A stretch of 38,836 nt of DNA from a virus. The translations under genes and the position numbers were made by a program. Under the pieces are notes generated by a model. The model ran no database searches. It had not been told where the DNA came from and saw only the letters and a program-made list of their open reading frames with translations. The stretch lies in the IMG/VR virus record IMGVR_UViG_3300010883_000115, positions 1 to 38,836 of that record; one strand, 5' to 3'. The stretch's first letter is position 1; each line of letters opens with the position of its first letter. Shown one piece after another: positions 13,895 to 23,167 of this stretch.

Positions 13895-15285
13895 TAAATA
13901 AATTTGTTAATAGTTTTAAACCTGTATATGATAATACAGTTGACGCATGGGTTCCAGAAGTCTGGGCGAATGAAAGTATCGCTATTCTTTTAGAGAACAT
14001 GGTTATTGCTAATCTAGTTCACACAGACTTTAAAAATGAAATTGCTCAACATGGTGATGTGGTTAATACTCGTAAGCCTAGTACTTTTTCAGGTAAACGT
14101 AAAGGTATAAATGATAATGTAACTATTCAAGACGCGTCAGCAACTAATATTGCTGTCAAACTAGATCAACATTTACATGTTTCATTTTTAATTCGTGATG
14201 GTGAAGAAAGTAAATCTTTCCAAAGCTTGGTAGCAGAATATCTTAATCCAGCTGTTGTCGCTATTGCGCAGTCGATTGACAAAATCTTATTAGGTCAAGC
14301 CATTCAGTTTAAAGAAAATTTAGGTGGTGGCTTAGGTAGGATGGCAAGTGTTGGGTCTAAAGAGAGTCTTTTAGATCTGCGTAATGTCATGAATAAGAAT
14401 AAAGCTCATGCTACGGGCCGTAACTTAATCTTAACACCTGATATGGAAACAGAGTTACTTAAAGACGATGCATTTACAGACGCTGATCGTGTCGGTGATG
14501 AAGGAACTGCTATGCGTGAGGCCAGCTTAGGTCAAAAAGCTGGTTTCAGTACATTTATGAGTCAGAATAATCTCACATCACCTAAACCTACTAATGGTAC
14601 ATCAGATACAAATACTTCTCAGGCTGAAGTAAAAGGATCTTTAACTGTTAATGTCGATTCTGTTAGTGGTATGGCAGCTAGTCAATACATTGTAGTTACT
14701 GGTGATGACCGTCCAAGACGTATTGTAAGTATTTCTACTCTTGCAGTCACAATAGAAACAGCTTTAGAAGCTGATGTTGCTGACAATGCTGTTGTTCAAA
14801 TAATAAACGCCGCTACGATAGATCAGGCTGCTGGTTATGCCATCGGTTATGACGGTTTTATTGAAATGGATAGTGCCGATATTGTTGCAAGTACATCTGA
14901 ACTTTACACTGGTATGCACTTAGAAATATCTGGATACTGGTATACTGTTATTGATACTGAAGATATATCTGGTCCGGGTCATCTAAGGGTTCAATTAGAC
15001 CGACCACTTGAAGCTGCTATTGCAGATGATGCAGCTGTTTATTATTACCCTCATGGTGATTATGGCTTCGCTTTTCATCGTAATGCTATATCGTTTGTTA
15101 GTCGACCTTTGGCCAAGCCAAAAGACGGTACTGGCGCATTGTCAGCTGTTGTTGACTATGACGGCGTCGGTATTCGCGTGGTTATTACTTATGATGGCGA
15201 TAAACAAGGTCACTTAGTGACTGTTGATGTTCTTTGTGGTGTTAAGGTTCTTGACACTGATCTCGGTGGTTTACTTTACAACTAA
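13891..15285 (+). CDS. Major capsid protein, P22 coat family
   Basis: A 464-residue protein that builds the icosahedral head. The start (VWANESIAILLENMVIANLVHTDF, then GDVVNTRKPSTFSGKR) and the DQHLHVSFLIRDGEESKS and LNPAVVAIAQSIDKILL helices follow the P22 gene 5 coat pattern on the HK97 fold. A beta-rich insertion at about 245-345 (VKGSLTVNVDSVSGM, VVTGDDRPRRIVSIS) would correspond to the extra I-domain of this family. The length is slightly greater than P22 gp5 (430). It overlaps the scaffold stop by 4 bases and is followed by a strong hairpin that may separate its expression from the genes downstream. Confidence 0.85.
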   Translation: MINKFVNSFKPVYDNTVDAWVPEVWANESIAILLENMVIANLVHTDFKNEIAQHGDVVNTRKPSTFSGKRKGINDNVTIQDASATNIAVKLDQHLHVSFLIRDGEESKSFQSLVAEYLNPAVVAIAQSIDKILLGQAIQFKENLGGGLGRMASVGSKESLLDLRNVMNKNKAHATGRNLILTPDMETELLKDDAFTDADRVGDEGTAMREASLGQKAGFSTFMSQNNLTSPKPTNGTSDTNTSQAEVKGSLTVNVDSVSGMAASQYIVVTGDDRPRRIVSISTLAVTIETALEADVADNAVVQIINAATIDQAAGYAIGYDGFIEMDSADIVASTSELYTGMHLEISGYWYTVIDTEDISGPGHLRVQLDRPLEAAIADDAAVYYYPHGDYGFAFHRNAISFVSRPLAKPKDGTGALSAVVDYDGVGIRVVITYDGDKQGHLVTVDVLCGVKVLDTDLGGLLYN

Positions 15286-15322
15286 TCAGACTTAGGAGCT
15301 GTATTGTTGGGTTAGTATGGCT

Positions 15323-15350
15323 TGGTGTGTGGGTTAATCCCCACACACCA
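15323..15350 (+). terminator. Strong hairpin after the coat gene, probable partial terminator
   Basis: An 11-bp perfect stem (TGGTGTGTGGG with CCCACACACCA) has a 6-base loop and is followed by CATTTTGG, a short T-run. The next gene's ribosome binding site comes right after. It probably attenuates transcription or protects the coat mRNA rather than ending the operon. Confidence 0.55.
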
Positions 15351-15367
15351 CATTTTGGAGTAGTAAT

Positions 15368-15748
15368 ATGGTACAATTTGGATTTATACAATCAAACCTT
15401 AGAGCAATGAAACGCCAATATGGCGTGAGTTTATTGCTTACTAACGCTCTTAATGCAGCAACTATAGACTGGTCATTAGGCACAGCGTCTGGACGGAACA
15501 TAGTTACAAAAGATATTATGCGTGCAACAGTCATGCCTATCACACAAAGTAGGTTAGCTGTTGGTGTTGGTCAGGTAAGTTTAGCTGACATAGAAATTAT
15601 TATTGATAAAGGCGATTTGGGTAGTTTCATACTATCCAAACAAACTGTTATAACTTATAATAATTCTACTTATGGTATAGAATCTCTTGAAGATTACTTT
15701 GAGGGAAATTCTTTTGTGGCTGCTTGTGTCAGGATGGAGGCTTCCTAA
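15368..15748 (+). CDS. Putative head-tail joining protein
   Basis: A 126-residue protein in the slot usually held by head stopper or head-tail connector proteins, between coat and tail tube genes. It has a helical N-terminal part and a beta-rich C-terminal half (LADIEIIIDKGDLGSFILSK, then YNNSTYGIESLEDYF) of the kind seen in small tail or neck beta-barrels. GGAG stands 8 bases before ATG. Its stop overlaps the next ATG by one base. No specific family was recognised, and the role comes from position. Confidence 0.5.
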   Translation: MVQFGFIQSNLRAMKRQYGVSLLLTNALNAATIDWSLGTASGRNIVTKDIMRATVMPITQSRLAVGVGQVSLADIEIIIDKGDLGSFILSKQTVITYNNSTYGIESLEDYFEGNSFVAACVRMEAS

Positions 15749-16188
15749 TGGGTTTAAAAGGTACATTACCAAAATGGACATTACTGTCTATTATGAAACA
15801 CTTTACAGATTCTATTACCTTACATACATTTGTTGAAGGTACTGAAAGACGTACTGAAGCACAAACAGATTATTGTGAGATACGTTTGGATGGTCCAGAC
15901 ATGGCTGAAGGGTCAAAAGGTACTTTTGTATCAAACTGCACTGTACAGACTTTGGTTGTGACAAAGATTGATTTAACCAATCCAACCAAGCATATTGAAA
16001 ACATACAGCAAGTGAATGAAGCATTTGCTAACTGTATATTACTTTATAATGGGACAACTGAAGTCGGGATGTTACAGTTAAATAATAAAGAAGGTATTAA
16101 TATTGAAAATCTAGGCCAAATAGATCAGAGTCTAGATATATTACAAGCTAACATTGTAGGTGACTACAAGGTAATAATTAACGAATAA
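15748..16188 (+). CDS. Putative tail terminator or neck protein
   Basis: A 146-residue protein starting at the ATG inside TAATG, with GGAGG 7 bases upstream. The frame is open further 5' but that part overlaps the preceding gene. It shows alternating strands (YCEIRLDGPDM, GTFVSNCTVQTLVVTK) and a helix (NIQQVNEAFANCILLY), a size and pattern like tail terminator proteins that cap the tail tube. It lies directly before the tail tube gene. No motif settles the call. Confidence 0.45.
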   Translation: MGLKGTLPKWTLLSIMKHFTDSITLHTFVEGTERRTEAQTDYCEIRLDGPDMAEGSKGTFVSNCTVQTLVVTKIDLTNPTKHIENIQQVNEAFANCILLYNGTTEVGMLQLNNKEGINIENLGQIDQSLDILQANIVGDYKVIINE

Positions 16189-16205
16189 TTTTTGGAGACT
16201 TAATT

Positions 16206-16676
16206 ATGAGTCAAAGAACACTCGCGGAAGCGACAATTAAAATTAAGGACGGTACAGGTACACCGTTAGAAATTGTAGTAAAGATTGGAGAAGGCAATAT
16301 TACTTTCTCTGAGAAAAGGGCAGTAGAGTACACTTTAGACAGGGGTACCCTAGATACTGTTCGTTTAGGTGATGAAGAACCAGTTGATGTAAGTTTTGAC
16401 TTTACATGGGAATGGTTGAAATCATCTACATTGACAACAACGTCTGATAATATTCGGGATATAATTAAAGGTGTAACCCCATATGTATCGACATCAAGTG
16501 ATGATTGTGAGCCATATGCGTGCGATATAGAAGTCGCTTTTGACCCTGCATGTGGTGATATTGATGAAACAATCGTATTAGCCGACTTTCGTTATGAGGA
16601 AATGTCTTATGACTTGAGTGCTGGTACGGTATCTGTAACAGGTAAATGCAATTTGTCAACGTTGACATTCGCATAA
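16206..16676 (+). CDS. Major tail (tube) protein
   Basis: A 156-residue beta-rich protein. It has features of a tail tube subunit: an early KIKDGTGTPLEIVVKIGEGNI strand pair, FSEKRAVEYTLDRGTLD, then DVSFDFTWEWL and a final VSVTGKCNLSTLTFA strand. The subunits stack as hexamers around the tape measure. Its place just before the frameshifted chaperone gene is the usual one. GGAG lies 9 bases before the ATG. Two clustered Cys pairs (DDCEPYACDIE, DPACGD) are present, possibly for stability. Confidence 0.7.
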   Translation: MSQRTLAEATIKIKDGTGTPLEIVVKIGEGNITFSEKRAVEYTLDRGTLDTVRLGDEEPVDVSFDFTWEWLKSSTLTTTSDNIRDIIKGVTPYVSTSSDDCEPYACDIEVAFDPACGDIDETIVLADFRYEEMSYDLSAGTVSVTGKCNLSTLTFA

Positions 16677-16719
16677 ATTTAATTAACGTACTAACCCAAC
16701 TTTTTAAGGATTAACTATT

Positions 16720-17220
16720 ATGAAAATTGCAGGAATAGACCTAAGTATCACGACCAATATTATCGTCCCGATTATTCGAGGAGATAGTGAAGTTATTTTT
16801 GAATGCTGTATTATCGAAAGTTATGATGATTTCGATAGATTATGTCCAGCACCAGAAGCACCTAAAGTATTAAGACGGGGTGATTCTGCTCCAACACCTG
16901 ATGAAACCGATAAGGATTATCTTGAAGCATTAGAAGCTCATAGTAAAAAACGTGTAGCCTATATGTTCATTGTGTCTGTTGAACCTACTGAGGGTTTAAC
17001 TTGGGACAAGGTTGATTTAGCCAATCCTGATACATGGGAGTTTTATGAAAATGAGCTAACAGAAGCTGGCTTTAATACTGTCCACATGGGGCAGATTCTC
17101 CAAGGTGTTATGGAAGCAAACGGTCTTAGCGATACTCGAATCGAGGAAGCAAAGAAACGTTTTTTAGCAGCGCAACGGGCGGCACAGTCTCAACCAAGCT
17201 CCCCGACGGTAGAAAGTTAG
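16720..17220 (+). CDS. Tail assembly chaperone, gpG-like
   Basis: A 166-residue protein in the slot of lambda gpG, between tail tube and tape measure. It is acidic, with a central helical region and a C-terminal tail rich in Ala, Gln and Ser. Chaperones of this class coat the tape measure and recruit tube subunits. Near its 3' end is a slippery heptamer in frame, and a second frame continues past its stop, as in lambda G/GT. AAGGA stands 9 bases before ATG. Sequence similarity to lambda gpG is not obvious, and the call rests on architecture. Confidence 0.7.
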   Translation: MKIAGIDLSITTNIIVPIIRGDSEVIFECCIIESYDDFDRLCPAPEAPKVLRRGDSAPTPDETDKDYLEALEAHSKKRVAYMFIVSVEPTEGLTWDKVDLANPDTWEFYENELTEAGFNTVHMGQILQGVMEANGLSDTRIEEAKKRFLAAQRAAQSQPSSPTVES

Positions 17221-17390
17221 AGTATACTATCTGGCAAGTCTGTGAGCGTTTCAATATGAAACCTCCAGGCGTGCGAGATAAGTTTGAAGAATGTAGCCCT
17301 TGGATTCAAGCTATGTTAATTAGCTTTAATCAGATAAGGTGTTACGAAGAAATGGAAATGGCAGCAATAGGAGTTCCAAGACAATTATGA
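16720..17390 (+). CDS. Frameshifted tail chaperone, gpGT-like fusion
   Basis: After 149 codons a -1 slip at 17160-17166 would add 74 codons, giving about 223 residues. The added part reads SSATGGTVSTKLPDG and continues with EYTIWQVCERFNMKPPGVRD, then FEECSPWIQAMLISFNQI. It is a compact helical domain with coding character that is otherwise left without a start. In lambda the T domain binds tail tube subunits while the G part binds the tape measure. The fusion ends in ATGA, overlapping the start of the next gene at 17387. The product is predicted from the sequence, not observed. Confidence 0.75.
17160..17166 (+). other. Programmed -1 frameshift site T TTT TTA
   Basis: The heptamer is in the right register (CGT TTT TTA in the gpG-like frame). 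It lies 54 bases before the zero-frame stop and leads into a -1 frame that is open to 17390. This is the canonical X XXY YYZ form and the usual arrangement in siphovirus tail chaperone genes. I did not identify a clear downstream stem that would stimulate slipping. Confidence 0.8.
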
Positions 17391-17905
17391 GTGGTTTTAT
17401 TAGTTTAAATATATCAGGGTTTATACCCCAAATAGATGTCGAGAAATTTGCTAAAGCTGCTATGCGTAAAAATAAAAAAGTTGTTAAGAAAGCTGCACAA
17501 CAGTTTTTTATAGTGGCTTCTGAAAAAATACCCGTCTGGAGCGGTGAGGCAAAAGGCTCACTACTTCGGGGCGCGGTATTATGTGGTGCACAAATAGTAG
17601 TAGGAAACCCAGTGGCAACAAAAAAGGCATTTGGTCAAACAGTAATAATTAACAATATTGCTAAAGGACGTGCACAGGGTGAAGCAAGATTTATTAAATC
17701 AAAAAATAAAGTGCGTTTTCATTTTAGATCAAATGTAAGGCACTTAAATATATTAGATAAGTACCCAAGTAACAAACCGTTAAAGCACCATACACCGTGG
17801 GAAGCTTTTCAAGCTGGTCGATTAGCTGCTAAGAAGTATCTGGAGGCTAATGCTAAATTGCCGGAAATTACTAAACACATTACATCTGTAAGACATTTTA
17901 AATAG
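17387..17905 (+). CDS. Putative tail completion protein, HK97 gp10-like
   Basis: A 172-residue basic protein from the ATG at 17387, which overlaps the stop of the frameshift product. A GTG at 17339 in the same frame would add 16 residues but lies within the frameshift domain. Features are an N-terminal helix rich in Lys (MRKNKKVVKKAAQQFF), then IPVWSGEAKGSLLRGA. This resembles the P-x-x-T/S-G-x-L-R-x-S/A segment of gp10/minor tail proteins, which help join head and tail. Its place between chaperone and tape measure is unusual for that family, which normally lies before the tube gene. AGGAG is 12-13 bases upstream. Confidence 0.45.
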   Translation: MSGFISLNISGFIPQIDVEKFAKAAMRKNKKVVKKAAQQFFIVASEKIPVWSGEAKGSLLRGAVLCGAQIVVGNPVATKKAFGQTVIINNIAKGRAQGEARFIKSKNKVRFHFRSNVRHLNILDKYPSNKPLKHHTPWEAFQAGRLAAKKYLEANAKLPEITKHITSVRHFK

Positions 17906-17916
17906 GAGCCTAAATA

Positions 17917-20900
17917 ATGGCTAGTGAAGATACAAATGACTTTAAATTGGACTTGGATGCTTCTGGTGCCATAAAAGCCCTTACACATCTAAACAAGGCT
18001 CTCAAAATACATGAGACTTCAATCCATAGTCTCACAAGTGTTTATAGCAAAGGGGAAAAAGGTACTAAGAAATACAGAATTAGAGTAGAAGGTTTAACTG
18101 AGGACGGTAGAAAAGTTGGATTAAGCTTTAGACAAACAGAAAAGACTCTTAGATCATTAGCGGACACGTTTAAATTAGCGGAAACAGCAGCATCAAAACT
18201 GGCATTATCTCAAAAAGAAGCAAAGGATTCTGCTGAGTCTCTGACAGCAGCTAACGTTAAGTTACAACAATCTTTAGCAGATAACAACAAACAAGCTAAA
18301 GAATTTGCTAAAAGTCTGAAAAATAATGCTAAAATTGAAAATAACAGGAAAAAGCTGAGTGACCTCAAGAAGTTCTCACGTGGTGTTCTAGACGCCAAAT
18401 CAGATGAAGAGAAATTGGCTTTAGCTAAAGAGAAAGCGGCTAAAGCCGCAAGAGCTAAAGCAGAAGCACTCAAGAAGGAAGCAGCGGCTCAAGCTGCTCT
18501 ATCTAAAAGACATAAAGCATCTAATAAATGGTTAGCTGAACAGCAAAAGGCAAGAGACAAAGCAAAAGCGGCATTGGAGAGGCAGGCTAAAGTAACTAAA
18601 AAAGCAGCTGCAGCCCAAGATTTATTAAATCGAAAGATGGAGAAGAATAAAGCTGATAAATTAGCAGCTGATTTAAAAAAGTCTGCTCTAGCAGCTGAGA
18701 AAACAAAACATGCAATGGATAGGGTGTCTGCAAGTGCCCAAGGTATGGCTCAAATTTTAGCTATATTTTTAATTCGTAGAGCTTTATATGCTTTGCAAGT
18801 AGCGTTAGCAGAATCTGTTAGAAAGTTAATTGAATTTCAAACAGCGATTTCTGAAATCAAAACAATATCTCAAGAGAATAATGCGACCACAGAACAATGG
18901 ACTGCATCTTTAATTAAACTATCTAATGAATTTAATATAGATGCTGTTGACGCGGCAAATGCCCGTTACCAAATACTCTCTAATCAGGTTGCTAAGGGTG
19001 TCCAGGAGACAGAAAACTTCTCTAGAGCTGTTTTCAAATTTGCTAAAATAACAAAATCTTCTGCTGAAGATTCAGTGAATCTTTTGACAGCAGCGATTAA
19101 TGCTTATGGTATGACTGCTTCAGATGTTGAACCAGTCGCAGCTTTATTCTTTAGAACAATTGAATTAGGTCGTGTGCGTGCTCAAGAGTTAGCTAATACT
19201 TTTGGTAGGGCTGCTGTACCTGCTGCTCAATTAGGTTTATCACTTCGAGAGTTGTTAGGTTCAATAGCAGCAATAACTATTCAAGGTGTTAAAGCAACTG
19301 AGGCTGTAACCTTGATGCGCGGAATCATGATGAAGTTAGCCCAGCCTACAGATGCAATGTTAGAATTATATGATAAATGGGGTGTTAGCTCAGGTGAAGC
19401 TGCTATTCAGACTTTTGGTTGGGTAGGTACACTAGAGAAACTAAGCATTGCTACAGAGGGTTCATCAACAGAGATTGCTAAATTACTTGGTAGGATTAGA
19501 CCATCAACTGGTATTGCCGCTCTGGTTAGACAGATGGACAAGTCGATAGGTACTTTTAATAAGTTAGGTGAATCAGCTCAAGTCGCATATGATGAAGCTT
19601 TTTCATTCCAGTTCCAAACTCCAGGTGAAAAATTATCTAAGGCTGTGAATGAGATTAGTAACTTATTCCAGAGTACCTATACTCCTGTTCTTGTTGAAGC
19701 TATTATGGCTGTTTCAGATGCTTTTGCTCAAAATAGTAAAGACGCCTTGGGCAATGAAGTCCGTATAAGTGGCTTAGCAGTTGTTACTAAGAAACTAATA
19801 AGTTTACTTTTCATCGGTGGTGGATTAATAGCAGGCTATAAAGTTTTGTCGGTATTAATACCATTGGTAACCAAACAATGGCTCCGAACTACAGCAATAC
19901 TGAGAATGAGTAATGTTCTTATGTTAACCGCTACTCAAAGAATACGAGTACTTATGATAGCGTGGAAATCAATGCTAGCTACTATGGTTATTACTGTAGC
20001 TATAGTCGGTATCGCATTACTTATTGAAAAGCTAATTAGTGCAGCTGTTAAAGCTAAAAATGCTAGAGATGCGATAAGGGAGATGAATGCTGAGTTAGCG
20101 AGAACCAAAGCCGTATCTGAAGAGCTTGAAGCTATTGAATCTATTCTTGATAAATTTAAGGATGTTTCTCGTGAGGTTAATATAACTGCTGCTGATATAA
20201 TAGGTAATTTTGGAGGCCAAGTACAGATAGCCAAAGACAACGTTGAAGAATTAGAAATTAAGTTAAAGGAATCTTTAAAAACTTTAAACCCTCTAGCTAA
20301 TGATATCATATCAAAAATCGCAGGCGTAGCTGCTGACGTTACAAGTAGAGTTAAACTACTGCAGAAAGAGATTCAAGATTTAGAAAATCTACTTGGCAGG
20401 ATGACTGTCTCTTTTGATAGTTTACGAACTTCTATTAGAGAAGGTTTATTAGAAGAAGATGATGTTGAACCTTATATTCGTAGGCAGATAGCTAAGGCTG
20501 AAGCAACGATGAAAACAAAAGGTCTCTCTGCAGAGGATTATACAAAAGCTGCTGACAAATTTCTGGATTATCAAAATAGATTGAAAGACCTTCTGACAAA
20601 CGGCTTAAAAGACCGTGTGAAAGCTGTAAAAGCGGCAATAGAAAAAGAAGAAAAGATAGTCGAACAAGCAAGGAAGAAACTAATTGCTGCAGAGAATAAT
20701 CAGCTTGATAGAGACGATAAGAATAATGCTAAGAAGGAAAAGAATCAGAAGAACACTACACCAGGCAGAAATACGCAGCTTAGTGTTCAGACAGCTCAAC
20801 AAAACCTATCCACATCTATAGACAAACTTCAGGGATTAAGAGATGAACTTAGTAGGATACCATTAAACAAAACTCTCGAAAGTCAGTTAATTGCCGATGT

Positions 20901-22287
20901 TGACCAATTTGAAAAAGTAGCTAATAAGGCTATAGATGACGCTATAAAAGCAGCAGATAAGCAAATTAGCGTCCACGCTGCATTCTTAAAGGAATTAAAG
21001 ACAACAGCAGATGTAATAAGTGCATCTCTCGCAGGTATCACTGATAAATTTGGTATAGCTATAAGTAACATTCCGTTTGATCCTATTGAAAAGAATATAA
21101 GTCATATAACGGATATGCTGACAGCTTTACATGGTACTGATCTTACTAAAGCTGTCCAAGGTTTAGCCAAAGGATTCACAGAAGCAGTTAAAGATGGTAC
21201 AGCAATCAAGACTGAGTTGGATGAAAATAAGGCAATAGTTGATGGTCTTGATGGCGTAGTGAATGGTCTATCAGATACCAGAGATGCTTTGTTAAAATTG
21301 CAAACAACTTTAGAAAAATCTGTTAAGTCATCTGTAAAAACTTTAGATACAGCAGATCAAGCTAATAAAGGTCTTTCTCAACAGCTAGCTGGTGAATTGC
21401 TCAAAATTAAAGATCTGAACTTATCTTTCCGAGAAGTAGATTCTGACAATCTGTTTGGCAGAGAAGAGAGGTTTAAGACTACAAAGCTAGCCCCAGATGC
21501 ACAGGCTATAATAGATATGCTTGTTGCGTTTCAAGAACTATCACCTAAAAAACAAGTAGAGGGCATCAATGATTTAGTTGCAGCTCAGAGTAAGTTTTCT
21601 GAACTATTTAAAACTATACAAACTAAGATTCCTGAAGAGGCTAGTGGTAGCCCAGACTTCTATAATAACTTGATTAAACGTTTTCAAGATTTAATCAGAG
21701 AAACTGAAAATTTAGAACCTAAGATTGATGCTATAGCTGAACAAGAAAAGCTTTTGGTAAAAGCTATAGAAGCTGAAGTTATAGCCAATACAGAATTGTT
21801 AAAGATACATAATGAATATAATGGTACTTTGGAAAGTGGTATTACCGTTGTCGGTGAGGCTAACTTGGCTCTCGAGAGGTTAAACCTATTACTAGAAAAT
21901 TTTGCTAACGCTTCTAATAAGGTTAATATTGATGCTGCTAAAGCTGCTAAAGGATCGAATCTTGGTGGTAAAATTAAAGGATATGCTACAGGGGGTAAAG
22001 TTCAGTATGCTAACAAAGGTATGTTTATTAGTAAAGGTACAGATACTGTTCCTGCTATGTTGACCCCAGGTGAGTATGTCATGGATAAGGCATCTACATC
22101 CCGATTCTATGGTAAATTAGTTCCAATGAATTACGGTCAAAGAACACCTCAACAAACATCTAATACAACTAACCATACAGTTGGAGATATTAATGTGAGC
22201 ATGCCTGATTCTGGGGCACCAATGTTGACTGCAGGTCAATTAGCTAGAAACATTAAAGCTGAAATGCGGAAAGGTATGTTAAGATGA
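17917..22287 (+). CDS. Tape measure protein
   Basis: A 1456-residue protein that sets tail length and probably helps DNA cross the host envelope. The first ~260 residues are coiled coil rich in Ala, Lys and Glu. Hydrophobic segments lie near 277-297, 627-655 and 686-704. A TP901-type core spans about 305-530 (SEIKTISQENNATTEQW, then RAQELANTFGRAAVPAAQLG). Further coiled coil follows, then a typical end near 1355-1400 (YATGGKVQYANKGMF, GTDTVPAMLTPGEYVMDKAS). By the lambda ratio of about 0.15 nm per residue the tail would be roughly 200 nm. AGGAG precedes the ATG, and the stop overlaps the next gene. Confidence 0.93.
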   Translation: MASEDTNDFKLDLDASGAIKALTHLNKALKIHETSIHSLTSVYSKGEKGTKKYRIRVEGLTEDGRKVGLSFRQTEKTLRSLADTFKLAETAASKLALSQKEAKDSAESLTAANVKLQQSLADNNKQAKEFAKSLKNNAKIENNRKKLSDLKKFSRGVLDAKSDEEKLALAKEKAAKAARAKAEALKKEAAAQAALSKRHKASNKWLAEQQKARDKAKAALERQAKVTKKAAAAQDLLNRKMEKNKADKLAADLKKSALAAEKTKHAMDRVSASAQGMAQILAIFLIRRALYALQVALAESVRKLIEFQTAISEIKTISQENNATTEQWTASLIKLSNEFNIDAVDAANARYQILSNQVAKGVQETENFSRAVFKFAKITKSSAEDSVNLLTAAINAYGMTASDVEPVAALFFRTIELGRVRAQELANTFGRAAVPAAQLGLSLRELLGSIAAITIQGVKATEAVTLMRGIMMKLAQPTDAMLELYDKWGVSSGEAAIQTFGWVGTLEKLSIATEGSSTEIAKLLGRIRPSTGIAALVRQMDKSIGTFNKLGESAQVAYDEAFSFQFQTPGEKLSKAVNEISNLFQSTYTPVLVEAIMAVSDAFAQNSKDALGNEVRISGLAVVTKKLISLLFIGGGLIAGYKVLSVLIPLVTKQWLRTTAILRMSNVLMLTATQRIRVLMIAWKSMLATMVITVAIVGIALLIEKLISAAVKAKNARDAIREMNAELARTKAVSEELEAIESILDKFKDVSREVNITAADIIGNFGGQVQIAKDNVEELEIKLKESLKTLNPLANDIISKIAGVAADVTSRVKLLQKEIQDLENLLGRMTVSFDSLRTSIREGLLEEDDVEPYIRRQIAKAEATMKTKGLSAEDYTKAADKFLDYQNRLKDLLTNGLKDRVKAVKAAIEKEEKIVEQARKKLIAAENNQLDRDDKNNAKKEKNQKNTTPGRNTQLSVQTAQQNLSTSIDKLQGLRDELSRIPLNKTLESQLIADVDQFEKVANKAIDDAIKAADKQISVHAAFLKELKTTADVISASLAGITDKFGIAISNIPFDPIEKNISHITDMLTALHGTDLTKAVQGLAKGFTEAVKDGTAIKTELDENKAIVDGLDGVVNGLSDTRDALLKLQTTLEKSVKSSVKTLDTADQANKGLSQQLAGELLKIKDLNLSFREVDSDNLFGREERFKTTKLAPDAQAIIDMLVAFQELSPKKQVEGINDLVAAQSKFSELFKTIQTKIPEEASGSPDFYNNLIKRFQDLIRETENLEPKIDAIAEQEKLLVKAIEAEVIANTELLKIHNEYNGTLESGITVVGEANLALERLNLLLENFANASNKVNIDAAKAAKGSNLGGKIKGYATGGKVQYANKGMFISKGTDTVPAMLTPGEYVMDKASTSRFYGKLVPMNYGQRTPQQTSNTTNHTVGDINVSMPDSGAPMLTAGQLARNIKAEMRKGMLR

Positions 22288-22742
22288 TTGATTTTACAAA
22301 TCCTTTAACTTGTGATGAGTGGTATGAAGGACGAGGTGGTAGCGGTATATACCATGATGGTAACTCCCTAAGTGGGTTTGGATTAGTTAGGGTTCAGGAT
22401 GAAGATAACCAGAGTACAGGTATTATAATTAAAGTACCAGAGTTCGGATCTACAGTAAGTATGTTTGGTTCTAAATATATACAGTTTAGTTTAGGTGGAG
22501 TCCCTAATGCAATTAAAGGTGGCCAAGAATACTATAAATTTGACTGGTCCTTTTCGGGTATTGCTGATGTAGATATTGAAGTCTACCATGCATTCTTTAA
22601 ATTAACTGTGGGTAAAAAGCTTCTTGTGACTGATCAGACTGGAGAAACATATAGTATGATCGCTTTACGACAACCTGCTTATATTCAAAAAGGTAAAGAT
22701 TATAATACCTTTTTATTAGAGTTAGAGGGGATTCTAGAATGA
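22284..22742 (+). CDS. Minor tail protein (distal tail, first)
   Basis: A 152-residue protein that overlaps the tape measure stop (ATGA). It is beta-rich (GFGLVRVQDED, TGIIIKVPEFGSTVSMFG, YYKFDWSFSGI), matching the small distal tail proteins that follow tape measure genes and form the ring between tube and tip. No specific family was identified. It is closely coupled to the next gene by another ATGA overlap, so both are likely made in equal amounts. Confidence 0.55.
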   Translation: MIDFTNPLTCDEWYEGRGGSGIYHDGNSLSGFGLVRVQDEDNQSTGIIIKVPEFGSTVSMFGSKYIQFSLGGVPNAIKGGQEYYKFDWSFSGIADVDIEVYHAFFKLTVGKKLLVTDQTGETYSMIALRQPAYIQKGKDYNTFLLELEGILE

Positions 22743-23167
22743 TTGTTAATGGTATTACTTTAAGAAATCCAGATTGGGGTGATTCATTCAGTATTGACCC
22801 ACCTGAGGGTCTGCAGATTTATAGAACTCGAGGAGGAGATAGATATACCTATATTAAAAGACCGGGCTATACTTACTTCACTTGGGATATTGGCTTCAAT
22901 CACTATGACGATATATTATCATTATTTAATTCATTAAAAGACAATATGGCTGAATCTATAACTATTGTAGATTGGGCAGGAAACACTTGGATAAATTGTA
23001 GAATATTAACTAACCCCTTCTCGCTAGTAGGTAGCAAAAGTATGTGTACCCCTACTTTACAGGCAGGTGAAACTCATCAGGATAACCATGTTAATATCCC
23101 TGAGGATTTTAATACCGAAGGTTACTCAATCACAATAGAATTTATGGGAGTGTTAGACGAATCATGA
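22739..23167 (+). CDS. Minor tail protein (distal tail, second)
   Basis: A 142-residue protein. The start RNPDWGDSFSIDPPEGLQIYRTRGG and WAGNTWINCRILTNPF resemble the strand order of lambda-like distal tail proteins. The size, the overlaps on both sides (4 bases each) and the position between tape measure and hub gene support a role in the tail tip. It carries two Cys in separate strands and no catalytic motif. Confidence 0.55.
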   Translation: MIVNGITLRNPDWGDSFSIDPPEGLQIYRTRGGDRYTYIKRPGYTYFTWDIGFNHYDDILSLFNSLKDNMAESITIVDWAGNTWINCRILTNPFSLVGSKSMCTPTLQAGETHQDNHVNIPEDFNTEGYSITIEFMGVLDES

